Below, in pieces: positions 26,378 to 35,229 of a DNA stretch of 64,000 nt. The notes beneath the pieces were generated by a model. The model was not told the DNA's origin and did no database searches. It worked only from the letters and a program-made list of their open reading frames with translations. Each line of letters begins with the position of its first letter. The stretch's first letter is position 1. Made by a program: the position numbers and the translations under genes. This DNA is from Litoribacillus peritrichatus (lineage in GTDB: Bacteria; Pseudomonadota; Gammaproteobacteria; Pseudomonadales; Litoribrevibacteraceae), in contig NZ_BAABBN010000007.1 of the NCBI RefSeq assembly GCF_039537985.1, positions 868,001-932,000 of the forward strand, in the 5' to 3' direction.

Positions 26378-27241
26378 TTAAGAAAACCGCCCAAACCATT
26401 CAACTGCGTTCGGCCATAAGGCTTCTTTATGTTGGCGTTTGAAGAAGCCGAAGTGGCCAACTTCTTTGATGCCAAGCTGTTTCGGGTCAACCACTTCGAT
26501 TTCTTTTTCTGCTTGCGAGTAGAATTTCTCCAACTCCTTCACGGCTTTTAATGGCGCAAAATCAAGATCATCGCTAATGGCCAGAAAGCGCATTTTTTTG
26601 TCGAACTGATGGAAGAATTCACGGAGGGGTTGCCCTTGTTCGTCACTGATGAAGTTTGGATTTTTGCACCAACGCGCCCATTCCAAAGCAATGTTGCCGG
26701 GCAGGGGTGTGCCTCCCAACATAAAGCCGGGTACATAACCTAAGGTTTTACTGAATAACGGAATGAGGCCGTACCAGGTCAGCAGTATTTTAGGCGTTTG
26801 TGGTAACCCCCAGTTTTTCCAGTAACCGTTCTGAGCTGCAACGCAATAAACACTGGTCAGTTTTGAGTTGTTTGGGGCTAAGCCGACAAGCTGGCCGCCG
26901 ACACTGTGGCCGATGCAGTGCCAGGCCAACTCTGGATAGCTATTCACAGCGTGATCAATCACCGCAGGTAAGTCTTGTTCCCCCCAGGCGCGCATACTGA
27001 GTTTGTCGTCGTTTTGTTTGGTGGCTTTCGATTGACCAATGCCTCGGTAATCGTAAGTGATGACAAGATAACCATGCTCGGCCAGGTGTTGGGCAAAGGC
27101 TCGATAATACCCTTGGCTGACGGCCGTTGCTGAGTTGATGATGATTCCGGCACTGGCTGTTTTGTCGGGTGAGTTCAAAGGAGAAAATAAGTGGCCTTTG
27201 ATGGTGAACCCGTCTTGAGTTTGAATCTGGATGTTATCCAT
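26378..27241 (-). CDS. alpha/beta hydrolase (serine aminopeptidase/Bem46-like)
   Basis: A 287-aa cytoplasmic alpha/beta hydrolase. ITYDYRGIGQS precedes the nucleophile elbow IGHSVGGQ; later come an acid region (LAISDDLDFAP) and a His in EVGHFGFF. The layout fits the S33-like and DUF-type hydrolases annotated as serine aminopeptidases. It converges with the phosphatase gene, whose stop lies 17 bp away. Substrate unknown. Confidence 0.85.
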   Translation of the reverse strand: MDNIQIQTQDGFTIKGHLFSPLNSPDKTASAGIIINSATAVSQGYYRAFAQHLAEHGYLVITYDYRGIGQSKATKQNDDKLSMRAWGEQDLPAVIDHAVNSYPELAWHCIGHSVGGQLVGLAPNNSKLTSVYCVAAQNGYWKNWGLPQTPKILLTWYGLIPLFSKTLGYVPGFMLGGTPLPGNIALEWARWCKNPNFISDEQGQPLREFFHQFDKKMRFLAISDDLDFAPLKAVKELEKFYSQAEKEIEVVDPKQLGIKEVGHFGFFKRQHKEALWPNAVEWFGRFS

Positions 27242-27331
27242 GGTCTCTCCTTAGCGGTGAATATCTACGTGGAGCATAAAGAGAGAAAGGCTTGCGTGAC
27301 AAACGAGTTTTTTATGGCTTTCAGATAAGTT

Positions 27332-28225
27332 TTATTTATCTGATATGTCGCTGATCACTTGTTTCAGCCAAATTTGAAACGATTGAATTTGCGGGTTATT
27401 CATTTCTGATTTGAGATAAACCAAGTGAAGTTGCCCAAACTCTGTTATTTGATCAGGGAAAGGCAGCATCAGTTTTTCCGTTTGTAACAGCGTTTTTAAA
27501 GCGGGTAAATATCCCATTGCCAAGCCTAACCCTTGAACTACGGAGTCCAACACGGCCTGATAGTTATCCAGGCTCAATTCGTCATTGGGTAAGCTATTAA
27601 TCCCCCATTCCCGCTGCCATAACGACCAGGAGTTGGGATCGACTGAAAGGCGAATAATACGATGGTGGTCAAGTGTTGTACGGTTGTTGGGTTGGTGATT
27701 TTGCCAGTAAGCACGGGTGCATATGGGGCTGATGAGAACGGGAGACAATTCTTCGTAGTGCAGTTCCGGTTCGTTGCCTTTGATGTGGCGTATGGCAACG
27801 TCGATTTGTTCTTCTTTGAAATTGGCCCTGTGTACCTGGGATTGAATCTCTATTCGTAAATCGGGGTGTTCATCTTTAAAGGACTGGATGTTGGGAATCA
27901 ACATACTGTTGGTGATGAAGGGAATACTGCTGATCCGAAATACCGAAGGTTGTTGTTTTTCAATTAACCGGTCAGTAGCCAGATGAAGTTGCAATAAAGC
28001 ACCCTGGACTTCCTGAAAGTACTGTTCTCCATCCGGTGTGAGTTCCAAGGCCCTGTTCAAACGCCTGAACAACACAGCTCCCAATTGCGCTTCCAGTACT
28101 TTGATTTGATGACTGACCGCCGGCGGCGAGATGTGTAATTCTTCCGCTGCTTTTTTGAAGCTGAGGTGACGAGCAGCGGCTTCAAACACATTGAGCACAT
28201 TAAGGGATGGAAGGCGTTTAGCCAT
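27332..28225 (-). CDS. LysR-family transcriptional regulator (GcvA-like)
   Basis: A 297-aa regulator. The N-terminal helix-turn-helix (AARHLSFKKAAEELHISPPAVSHQIKVLEAQLG) matches LysR proteins of the GcvA/AmpR subgroup, followed by an effector-binding domain. I use ATG 28225; a TTG four codons earlier is in frame without support. It is separated by 49 bp from another LysR gene on the same strand. The usual target would be a neighbouring divergent gene, but here the nearest divergent genes start beyond the second regulator, so its target is uncertain. Confidence 0.9.
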   Translation of the reverse strand: MAKRLPSLNVLNVFEAAARHLSFKKAAEELHISPPAVSHQIKVLEAQLGAVLFRRLNRALELTPDGEQYFQEVQGALLQLHLATDRLIEKQQPSVFRISSIPFITNSMLIPNIQSFKDEHPDLRIEIQSQVHRANFKEEQIDVAIRHIKGNEPELHYEELSPVLISPICTRAYWQNHQPNNRTTLDHHRIIRLSVDPNSWSLWQREWGINSLPNDELSLDNYQAVLDSVVQGLGLAMGYLPALKTLLQTEKLMLPFPDQITEFGQLHLVYLKSEMNNPQIQSFQIWLKQVISDISDK

Positions 28226-28274
28226 GGGTAAGTCCAAATGTTGGTTTCGTTTCTATGCTATCAAGTTTGAGCGC

Positions 28275-29153
28275 TTAAAACTTCCGCTTAAACCATTGCT
28301 CCAAAAACTCAATGCACAGTTTGATTTTCGGCGGCACGAAGTGCCGTGCAGGGTAGATGGCGTATAAGGTTAAGCGCGGTTTTTGTATGTCTTTGAGTAT
28401 TTCTATGACTTTGCCTTGCTGAACGTCTTCTTCGCATACAAAGTCGGGAATAAAACCAATGCCCAAGCCCTTCTTAATGGCTTCCATCATAAAAGGCGTG
28501 CTGTTGACTTTTAAGGTGCCGGATATGCTCACGCCTTCCCCTAACGGCCAGACGTTTTTGCCTGAAAAATAGCTGTACACAAAACAGTTATGCCCTTGCA
28601 GGTCGTCGGCGCGTTTAATAACAGGATGCTGATCAAAGTACTGTTTAGCGGCGCAGACCCGGTAACTGAACTGGGTCAGCGGCCGGGCGATGTAGTTGCT
28701 GTCGGTCAGCTTGCTGGTGGCCCGAAAGCCCAGGTCAAAGCCTTGCTCAATAAGGTCTATGTGGTCGTCACTGAGGTTAATATCCAGCTCAATTTCTGGA
28801 TAGGCTTCCATGAAGTCTGCGAATAATAAAGATAAGTCTGTCATCCCCAATGCCATTGGAGCATTGATTTTGAGTTTGCCTTTGGGTTTGTCTTGCAGGT
28901 CCTGAACGAAAGATTCAGCGTCACCCATCTTCATTAAAATTTCACGGCAGCGTTCAAGGTAACCTTCGCCCACTTGGGTCAGGGTCAATGTACGAGTGGA
29001 GCGGTGGAGCAGCCGGGCGCTTAGGTTATCTTCCAGCCGGCTGATTTCCTTGCTGATCATGGACTTTGAGACATTGAGTTCATCGGCCACTTTGGTGAAG
29101 CTGCCCAGATCTGCAAGTCGTACGAACAGTTGAATGGCGCGAAGTTTGTCCAT
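28275..29153 (-). CDS. LysR-family transcriptional regulator
   Basis: A 292-aa regulator with the N-terminal helix-turn-helix (LADLGSFTKVADELNVSKSMISKEIS) and a C-terminal substrate-binding domain. It is divergent from the three-gene unit starting at 29279, with a 125-bp intergenic region. LysR proteins commonly control divergent neighbours, so the SnoaL-like/FrnE-like/tautomerase unit is the likely target. The inducer is unknown. Confidence 0.9.
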   Translation of the reverse strand: MDKLRAIQLFVRLADLGSFTKVADELNVSKSMISKEISRLEDNLSARLLHRSTRTLTLTQVGEGYLERCREILMKMGDAESFVQDLQDKPKGKLKINAPMALGMTDLSLLFADFMEAYPEIELDINLSDDHIDLIEQGFDLGFRATSKLTDSNYIARPLTQFSYRVCAAKQYFDQHPVIKRADDLQGHNCFVYSYFSGKNVWPLGEGVSISGTLKVNSTPFMMEAIKKGLGIGFIPDFVCEEDVQQGKVIEILKDIQKPRLTLYAIYPARHFVPPKIKLCIEFLEQWFKRKF

Positions 29154-29278
29154 GAGGTGAATCCGTTAAGTATTTTGTTTCTAAATTGAGAACAGGTATT
29201 TTTTATTATTAATATATATGGAAATAAAAGCCAGCTCTAAAATGCTTCTATCGACTAACAAACGATCAAGAGATGTTC

Positions 29279-29671
29279 ATGATGAAAACAAGTAAGACTG
29301 ATTTTGAGACGGTCACGGAGTTAGTAACGGATTACTTCGATGGGTTGTATCAAGCGGATGTTGCAAAATTAAGGCGGATTTTTCACAAAGATGCGTTTTT
29401 AAAAGCACCAGGTTTGAGAAGAAGTTTAGAGGAGTGGCTGGCGCTTGTGGCCAGTAGACCAATCCCGAAAGAAGCAGGCGAATCCTATGATTTTAAAATT
29501 CTGGCTGTTGATCTGTCAGGTGATCAGGCCATGGTGAAAGTGGAATGTCCGCTGTTAGGTAACTTTTACATTGATTTTCTCGGGCTGTTAAAAGAAGACG
29601 GCCGCTGGTTGATCGTGAATAAAATGTACGCCGATAACCCACTTATTGGCAGCGAAGGAGTGATTCAGTGA
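29279..29671 (+). CDS. SnoaL/lumazine-binding-like (NTF2-fold) protein
   Basis: A small protein of about 130 aa with the cone-shaped NTF2-fold pattern: helix-rich start (VTDYFDGLYQADVAKLRRIF), HKDAF and a C-terminal strand set (QAMVKVECPLLGNFYIDFLGLLKEDGRWLIVNKMYA). Start is uncertain among ATGs at 29273, 29279 and 29282; 29279 gives sensible spacing to AAGAG. Such proteins are often cyclases, isomerases or ligand binders. First gene of a unit with FrnE-like and tautomerase genes. Confidence 0.75.
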   Translation: MMKTSKTDFETVTELVTDYFDGLYQADVAKLRRIFHKDAFLKAPGLRRSLEEWLALVASRPIPKEAGESYDFKILAVDLSGDQAMVKVECPLLGNFYIDFLGLLKEDGRWLIVNKMYADNPLIGSEGVIQ

Positions 29672-30357
29672 AAACCATTCAGGTGGAAATGATTCATGAC
29701 ATTACGTGCTCCTGGTGTCCCATCGGTTACCGTAATTTCGTTACGGCGGTGGAGAATGTGAGGGAGAAGCTGGCAGAGCGAGATACTCAGGTATCCATCC
29801 GTTTTCTACCTTTTCAGTTAAATCCGGGTATGTCGGACGCAGGTGAAAAAATAGAAACGCATTTGATGGAGCGATATCAGTGGTCGCATCAACAGTTGAT
29901 GGATTATCGGAAACGCTTAATCGGTGTAGCAGAGGAAACGGGTTTAACTTATGACTTCAGTAAGCGAACCCATTACTACAACACCGAGAAAGCACATCGC
30001 CTGATGCACTTCGCAGAAGCTCAAGGCAAACAAGTAGCGTTGCATGAGGCGTTAATTGATGCGTATTTTACCGAAGGCGTAAACGTCAGCGATGCCAATC
30101 AATTAGTGACGCTGGCCGAAGCTGTTGGCTTGAATACCGAGGGTTTGATGGATGAATTGAATGCTCAGGCTCGATCAAATGCACTAAAAGCAAAATACCA
30201 AAGAGTTGGGCGGCAGTCGGTTAAGAGTGTGCCTGCGTTTATCATCGACGGGAATCAGTTTATTTCTGGGTCGAATTCGGTGGTGTTTTTTGAACGTTAT
30301 CTTTCGGAGCTTATTGTCATTCAGCAAGTTCCTGAAGTGGTTAATGAAGTTAGCTAA
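29668..30357 (+). CDS. DsbA-family (FrnE-like) oxidoreductase
   Basis: A 229-aa cytoplasmic thioredoxin-fold protein. The active site CSWC is at residues 14-17 within MIHDITCSWCPIG, followed by the helical insert of DsbA-like FrnE proteins and the C-terminal GRQSVKSVPAFIIDG with the cis-Pro. GTG start at 29668 overlaps the previous stop (GTGA), giving translational coupling. FrnE-type members act as disulfide isomerases or 2-hydroxychromene-carboxylate-isomerase-like enzymes; which applies here is not clear. Confidence 0.85.
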   Translation: MKTIQVEMIHDITCSWCPIGYRNFVTAVENVREKLAERDTQVSIRFLPFQLNPGMSDAGEKIETHLMERYQWSHQQLMDYRKRLIGVAEETGLTYDFSKRTHYYNTEKAHRLMHFAEAQGKQVALHEALIDAYFTEGVNVSDANQLVTLAEAVGLNTEGLMDELNAQARSNALKAKYQRVGRQSVKSVPAFIIDGNQFISGSNSVVFFERYLSELIVIQQVPEVVNEVS

Positions 30358-30397
30358 AAATTGGGTCACCCAATCAATCATAAGTGAGGAAAACAAG

Positions 30398-30607
30398 ATG
30401 CCATACGTAAATATCAAAGTGACCGATGAAGGTGTAACGGCCGAACAAAAAGAGGCGCTAATCAAAGGCACAACCCAGTTGTTGGTGGATGTGTTGAATA
30501 AAGACCCAAAATCCACGTTTGTGGTCATTGATGAAGTAAATACGGATAACTGGGGCATTGGCTACGATGTGGTGACCGTGCTCAGGCAAGCGACAAATAA
30601 CTCGTGA
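30398..30607 (+). CDS. 4-oxalocrotonate tautomerase-like protein
   Basis: A 69-aa protein beginning MPYVNIKVTDEG; after removal of Met, Pro1 would be the catalytic base of the tautomerase superfamily. The length (60-70 aa) and the N-terminal strand-turn pattern fit the family. It is the third gene of the probable LysR-controlled unit, 40 bp after the FrnE-like gene. Together the three could process a small aromatic or unsaturated keto compound; this is inference. Confidence 0.85.
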   Translation: MPYVNIKVTDEGVTAEQKEALIKGTTQLLVDVLNKDPKSTFVVIDEVNTDNWGIGYDVVTVLRQATNNS

Positions 30608-30642
30608 ACTCAATACGCTTTTAAGGCAAGTTGATCAAGGCT

Positions 30643-30659
30643 TGACTAAAATTTAGTCA
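30643..30659. promoter_or_regulatory. palindrome before small genes
   Basis: TGACTAAA-A-TTTAGTCA is a perfect 17-nt palindrome 30-46 bp before the gene at 30689. Operator-like, but unassigned. Confidence 0.35.
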
Positions 30660-30688
30660 GGTAAGGTCGATCCTCTTAGGAGCGCATT

Positions 30689-30934
30689 ATGTTTTTAAAA
30701 GATAAGCACAATGGCCATATGATTGAAGTCCTGAGCTTAAATGACTTGTTCAACCTTTATCATGATGAAATTGTTGGCCGGTGTCAGGTAGGCGAGGAAT
30801 TGCAAGACCCTGAAAAATACTTAAAGAAAGACTTGGTGTTTTTATCCGGGGAGGAACTGCCCCGGTGTTGGGTTGATCCTGACTATCGTCATCAGCAATA
30901 TCCGAATGGCCAATACCGGGAACTCCACAGTTAG
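30689..30934 (+). CDS. small conserved-looking protein (81 aa)
   Basis: An 81-aa acidic, soluble protein with AGGAG before ATG 30689. The pattern VGEELQDPEKYLKKDLVFLSGEELPRCW and the ending DPDYRHQQ resembles short proteins sometimes annotated as acetyltransferases in marine gammaproteobacteria; the small size makes an enzyme unlikely. The function is unknown. A DCC-family gene follows 22 bp later. Confidence 0.7.
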   Translation: MFLKDKHNGHMIEVLSLNDLFNLYHDEIVGRCQVGEELQDPEKYLKKDLVFLSGEELPRCWVDPDYRHQQYPNGQYRELHS

Positions 30935-30956
30935 GACACGGCAGGTGGTGGACGCG

Positions 30957-31337
30957 ATGGAAGCGCAAGAACACATTCGGGTGTTTTACGACGGCGCTTG
31001 TCCGCGATGCGTGAAAGACAGGGACAACTTTCAACGATTGGCGGGCAAGCAGGCTTCCTGTGTGGAATGGTTTGACATTACCGAGCAAGATCAGGCGCTG
31101 GTTACGTTAGGTATTGATCCTGACAAAGCACTTCATGAGTTACACATTTCTGTTCAGGCCAAAAACTCTGAGCCTAAAATTCTGTCGGAGTTAGACGCCT
31201 ATATCGTTTTAATGTCCAAAGCCCGGTTATTGAAACCCTTGGCCTTGCTTATTGCCTTACCCTTGATCAGACCATTATTGAGTCGCATTTATCACTCGAT
31301 GGTAGAACGTCGTTTGGCCCGATCCGGCCGGGCCTAA
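30957..31337 (+). CDS. DCC-family thiol-disulfide oxidoreductase-like protein (DUF393)
   Basis: A 126-aa protein with FYDGACPRC near the N-terminus, the signature of the DUF393/DCC family, and a hydrophobic C-terminal region (LLKPLALLIALPLIRPLLSR) that may touch the membrane. ATG 30957 is the first start agreeing with the family; the longer upstream frame lacks support. The CPRC pair suggests redox activity, unproven in most members. Confidence 0.85.
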   Translation: MEAQEHIRVFYDGACPRCVKDRDNFQRLAGKQASCVEWFDITEQDQALVTLGIDPDKALHELHISVQAKNSEPKILSELDAYIVLMSKARLLKPLALLIALPLIRPLLSRIYHSMVERRLARSGRA

Positions 31338-31356
31338 ACCATCGATTTCGATGCAA

Positions 31357-32592
31357 TCAAACGGGCTTGCTCGGTTCAATCGACGTTAAGAGGTGTTGTA
31401 AGGACTGAGGAAATGTCTCGCTGAGCGTTTGCTCCACGTCTTGCCACTGGTCACCTAATTGGGTTTGCCAGTGTTCTTGCGAGTGAAAACTCAGCTGCTG
31501 ATTCCAGGTCGATAATCCCCAGGGTGCTTGCTGAATAAGTTCATGAACCCGCACCTGGTTGTAATCCCGTCCTACCAAAAAATCTCCTTGGTCGTTGATG
31601 GCAATCAATTTTTGATCCAAGAAAAACTGGCGAATGTCCGACCAGTGACGGCACTGAATGGCCGAAAGGAAACTCCGCAAGGCATCTGCACTGATGGCCT
31701 CGCCTTTAACGTGAGCTTTCCATAATAGCGCCAATATTCGTAACGCCTGAAACACGACGGACTCATCCGGTCGTTTTTGAGTTGAGTGCCAGGTGACCAG
31801 TGCTTTTACTGTTTCCACGCCCATCAGGGTAATAAGCCAGGAAATATGCACCCACAACAGAAACAGTGGAATGATCGCGAACGCGCCATAAATGAGTTGG
31901 TAGCCGGACAAGTTGCTGACAAACCAGGTGAACCCGTACTTCGCCAATTCAAACAAGGCACTGGCAAAGAAAGCGCCAGTGACGCCCGCGCGCCATGGTA
32001 CATAGCAGTTGGGCACCACTATGTATAACAAACTGAAGGCGGCCCAGTTTAATAACCACGGAATCAGTGAGAATAATTTACCGTCGAGACTGAGCCATTG
32101 CAGGGTTTCGGATAAAAAACTGGAGGTTAAAAGCCAGGAGGAGATGACGAATCCGGTCGCCAGCAGCAGAGGGCCCAGACTGATGATGGCCCAGTACATT
32201 AAAAAACTGGTCAGGCCGCGCCGGGTGTCTTTGATCCCCCATATTTGATTAATGCCGCGCTCAATGGTTCGAAGCAATAACACGGCTGTGATCAGCAGGA
32301 TACCAATGCCGATGGCGGTGAGTTGTGAGGTCTTGGCGGCAAATGAGTTCAGGTAACTCATCACTTCGGTACCGGAAGACGGAATGAAGTGGCTGAAGAT
32401 GAATTCTTGCAATTCCACATCGATGCCCGACAGTGCCGGGATAGAGCGAATCACGGTAAACAGAACCACAGTCAAAGGAACGACAGCGAATAAGGTGGTG
32501 TAGGTGAGTGCAGCAGCCACTTGCCTGCCATCGTTGTGGAGGCATTGTTTCAGTAAATATTTAAGAAAGGCGGGTATCTGTTTTTTGGTCAT
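31357..32592 (-). CDS. yihY: YihY-family inner-membrane protein
   Basis: A 411-aa protein with about six membrane helices in the first 270 residues and the YihY/virulence-factor-BrkB signatures (AALTYTTLFAVVPLT near residue 25, RAGVTGAFFASALFELAKYGFTWF, GAFAIIPLFLLWVHISW). A cytoplasmic C-terminal extension of about 130 residues is longer than in E. coli YihY but occurs in relatives. The old ribonuclease BN label is wrong for this family. It converges with the DCC gene. Confidence 0.92.
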   Translation of the reverse strand: MTKKQIPAFLKYLLKQCLHNDGRQVAAALTYTTLFAVVPLTVVLFTVIRSIPALSGIDVELQEFIFSHFIPSSGTEVMSYLNSFAAKTSQLTAIGIGILLITAVLLLRTIERGINQIWGIKDTRRGLTSFLMYWAIISLGPLLLATGFVISSWLLTSSFLSETLQWLSLDGKLFSLIPWLLNWAAFSLLYIVVPNCYVPWRAGVTGAFFASALFELAKYGFTWFVSNLSGYQLIYGAFAIIPLFLLWVHISWLITLMGVETVKALVTWHSTQKRPDESVVFQALRILALLWKAHVKGEAISADALRSFLSAIQCRHWSDIRQFFLDQKLIAINDQGDFLVGRDYNQVRVHELIQQAPWGLSTWNQQLSFHSQEHWQTQLGDQWQDVEQTLSETFPQSLQHLLTSIEPSKPV

Positions 32593-32803
32593 GTGTGCTA
32601 TTTGGTGTTTTTTAGTTTGTTGATTTTAAAGAAAATATTGACGGTTTTGACCCTTTTTGACCTGAATTTACCTTCTTTGTATTGGGCAATGAGTCATTGT
32701 TCTGATTGTATTTACTTAAGGCCATTGTGTTGGTGTTGATGTTTTGCTTCGTCATGAGCACCACCATAGAGCCATTCACTTCTTAAGTAAATTGGAGAAG
32801 ATC

Positions 32804-33931
32804 GTGGCACATGATAATAAAAAAAATATCACGACGATGAGCGCATGTCTGATCTTTGGTGCAGGCGTTTACGGTTTACTGAGTCAGGACGATGTTAAGT
32901 TAACAAGTTATAAGCAAGAGACCGAACCAGAACAGATTCAAAGATTAGAAGCATTAATACAACAGAACACGATTGAAATTCAAAGGCATAAAACGGCCCT
33001 GAATTTACCGGATGACCTGCCCGGTACAGCCACCAAAGCGCAGCTTCGTTACGCGGCTCAGCAATACGCCAATAACATCCAATACCCTAAGTATTCGAAA
33101 CCCTTGTCTGGTAATGATTGGGCTTTGTTGAACCCCAGGCCTTTCATTGCTCAGGCCATTCCGCTGGACATAGCGGAGGGCGTGACGGCCAGTATTGTGT
33201 TACCCCATTTTGTGGTGCACCGGGATCAAGATCTGACTTTTACGGTGGTGGTAGAAAACCAGGGCGGTAGCGATGAGTTTGCCCGTGGTGGCATTGTCTT
33301 TGTGGATGCGGGAGGCAAACAAAGCTCAGAAATTGCTTTGGAGCCAGTATCGGTTTCGGTGGTTCGGCAGACGTTTCAGGGGACGCTTTCAAGAGCGCAA
33401 ATGACAAGTCTCAGTAGTGGTGATGGATTGATTTTTGCCGCGATGGACTTTGACAGCGGTGAACAAACGCTCACCAGTGCAAATTTTAAACTGGTGGGAA
33501 CCGATGCCATCTTGGTGCGACTGGGAGAGGCCTATGTGGACGGCGCACATTTGATGATACCAATCTTATTTGATGTGGACGTTGATGGCCGGTATCACAT
33601 TCAAGCCAATTTGTTTGACCAAGCCAGCGGCGAACCTGTCAGCCACCTGAGTGCGCAAATGTCGCTGTCTTCGCTTCAGAATGAAGGGGTCTTTAAAGTG
33701 CATGCGGCAACACTACGGAGTCAGGGTTTTGAAGGCCCGTATACCCTGAAGAACTTCAACATTACCCGAAGCCCTGCCAAGCCGGGAGAGTCCACCGGTT
33801 ATGGCCGGACAGAAGAATCAGAATACGTGGTGCCTGCGTTTGATTTGGACAGTTATTCACAAGAAGCCTACCAAGATCCAATGAATCAGAAGCGCTTGGA
33901 TTTTTTGAACAACATCGCCAATGAAACCTGA
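32804..33931 (+). CDS. hypothetical exported or membrane-anchored protein
   Basis: A 375-aa protein beginning at GTG 32804 with GGAGAAG upstream; a TTG 60 nt earlier is unsupported. A single N-terminal hydrophobic segment (TMSACLIFGAGVYGLLS) is followed by a coil-like stretch (residues about 25-60) and beta-rich extracellular-looking domains. It lacks the motifs of lipase-specific foldases (no RXXFDY motif), although its place before a lipase-like gene first suggests one. I do not recognise a family; a partner or accessory role for the hydrolase is possible. Confidence 0.65.
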   Translation: MAHDNKKNITTMSACLIFGAGVYGLLSQDDVKLTSYKQETEPEQIQRLEALIQQNTIEIQRHKTALNLPDDLPGTATKAQLRYAAQQYANNIQYPKYSKPLSGNDWALLNPRPFIAQAIPLDIAEGVTASIVLPHFVVHRDQDLTFTVVVENQGGSDEFARGGIVFVDAGGKQSSEIALEPVSVSVVRQTFQGTLSRAQMTSLSSGDGLIFAAMDFDSGEQTLTSANFKLVGTDAILVRLGEAYVDGAHLMIPILFDVDVDGRYHIQANLFDQASGEPVSHLSAQMSLSSLQNEGVFKVHAATLRSQGFEGPYTLKNFNITRSPAKPGESTGYGRTEESEYVVPAFDLDSYSQEAYQDPMNQKRLDFLNNIANET

Positions 33932-34064
33932 ACTCAACGTTTTTCATCGTAACCGGAATTAAGGCTGAGTACTGGGGGTAAGAGGTCACTGGTACTGGCG
34001 CTTAAGCAGGAGGAAATTCTTCAACGGATGGTCTCTTAAAATAAAAATAAAAGGAACGCTCGTA

Positions 34065-35123
34065 ATGAAAACAATCAAAAAAATTACTCAGGCAGCGCTA
34101 GTTGCAGGCAGTATGTTAGCCAGTTCGGCGTTTGCTCAGGTGGCAGGGCACAATGTGATTCTGGTGCATGGCTTTCAGATGGACGACTTAAGCAGTAAAC
34201 CATCGGATGAAGAGGTCATTCATCGGCAATTGATTCCAGAATACTGGCAACAAAGAGCGGAAGCCCGGTTGGGTTGGAACTCCGCTGAACGGGTGGAGGG
34301 AAAAATATCTGAGTTAATCTTTCAGCAGGCCAAACAACTTTCAATTCAGGGCACCTGTAGTGATGGCTGTGTGATTGTGACGCACAGTACCGGAGATCTG
34401 GTGATGCGTTATTTCCTTGCTCATCAGGAAATGTGGTTGCAAGACGCCGGGTTGCAACCTTTAGACATCGTCGCTGTGCTCGATTTTGCGGGCGCTGGTG
34501 GCGGAACCGAGTTGGCCAGTCTGGCGGTGAATGTGGCCAGCAATGGCAGTGTACCTGACTGGATTAAACAAGCGGTGGCGGGTGTATTCGGTTTGAGTTT
34601 ATCCTCGGATGATATCAGTGATCTTGGAGTGCTTCAGGATTTGGATGTTTCGGCGGCCCGTAATCTGGCGATGATGCCTAATGACATTCCCAGATTGCGC
34701 TTTAGTGGAAGCGGCGGCAATTTTCTGATTCATCAATTAATTCCGGGCGCTGACGATGCAGTGGTTCCGGCGCACTCATCATGCGGTGCTTCCTCTCCAG
34801 AGGGCATCGACAGTTGTTCGAATCAGGTGTCTTACAGCGGTAAACTGACCTCAGTGAACGGCCCGGATGGTCTTTTGTTTAATCATTTCCCCGTGTTGAT
34901 GAGCAAAAATGCGGATCACGGCCAGGTCATTCGTGATGAAGCTACAGGGGCTGTGACGTATGTGAATAACAATTTCAGTGCAGGTTTGGATGTGGACTTT
35001 GAAACCGAAGGTAAGCGCGTGCCTTGGTGGCAGGTTTGGCGTGAAACGGGAAGGTTCCAGTTCATTAAAGGGTCAGATGCCAAGTCTGTATCGGCGTTGG
35101 TTTATGATAATCTGAACGAATAA
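34065..35123 (+). CDS. secreted lipase-like alpha/beta hydrolase
   Basis: A 352-aa exported hydrolase. Sec signal ends near SSAFAQVAG. VILVHGFQMDD supplies the oxyanion-hole region, and VTHSTGDLVMRY contains the nucleophile elbow (THSTGD), close to that of secreted lipases; a later HFPVLMS or NADHG may hold the His. Cys pairs (GTCSDGC, SSCGAS...DSC) suggest disulfides. It follows the 375-aa exported protein by 134 bp. A terminator lies just downstream. Confidence 0.82.
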   Translation: MKTIKKITQAALVAGSMLASSAFAQVAGHNVILVHGFQMDDLSSKPSDEEVIHRQLIPEYWQQRAEARLGWNSAERVEGKISELIFQQAKQLSIQGTCSDGCVIVTHSTGDLVMRYFLAHQEMWLQDAGLQPLDIVAVLDFAGAGGGTELASLAVNVASNGSVPDWIKQAVAGVFGLSLSSDDISDLGVLQDLDVSAARNLAMMPNDIPRLRFSGSGGNFLIHQLIPGADDAVVPAHSSCGASSPEGIDSCSNQVSYSGKLTSVNGPDGLLFNHFPVLMSKNADHGQVIRDEATGAVTYVNNNFSAGLDVDFETEGKRVPWWQVWRETGRFQFIKGSDAKSVSALVYDNLNE

Positions 35124-35179
35124 GCGGGGAAGTTAAGAGACTCAGTCATGAGAGGGTTGCAAGACCTTTCATTGGGACT

Positions 35180-35212
35180 AGGCCTTATTGATGGATTCCA
35201 TAAGGCCTTTTT
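35180..35212. terminator. rho-independent terminator
   Basis: AGGCCTTAT and ATAAGGCCT form a perfect 9-bp stem with an 11-nt loop and a T-run. It lies between convergent genes and may serve both. Confidence 0.88.
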
Positions 35213-35229
35213 CCATAAAAGAAAAGCGG

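Noticed and set aside
32804..33931. lipase-specific foldase (Lif) identity
   Set aside because: Context suggests it, but the foldase motif and helical repeats are absent.
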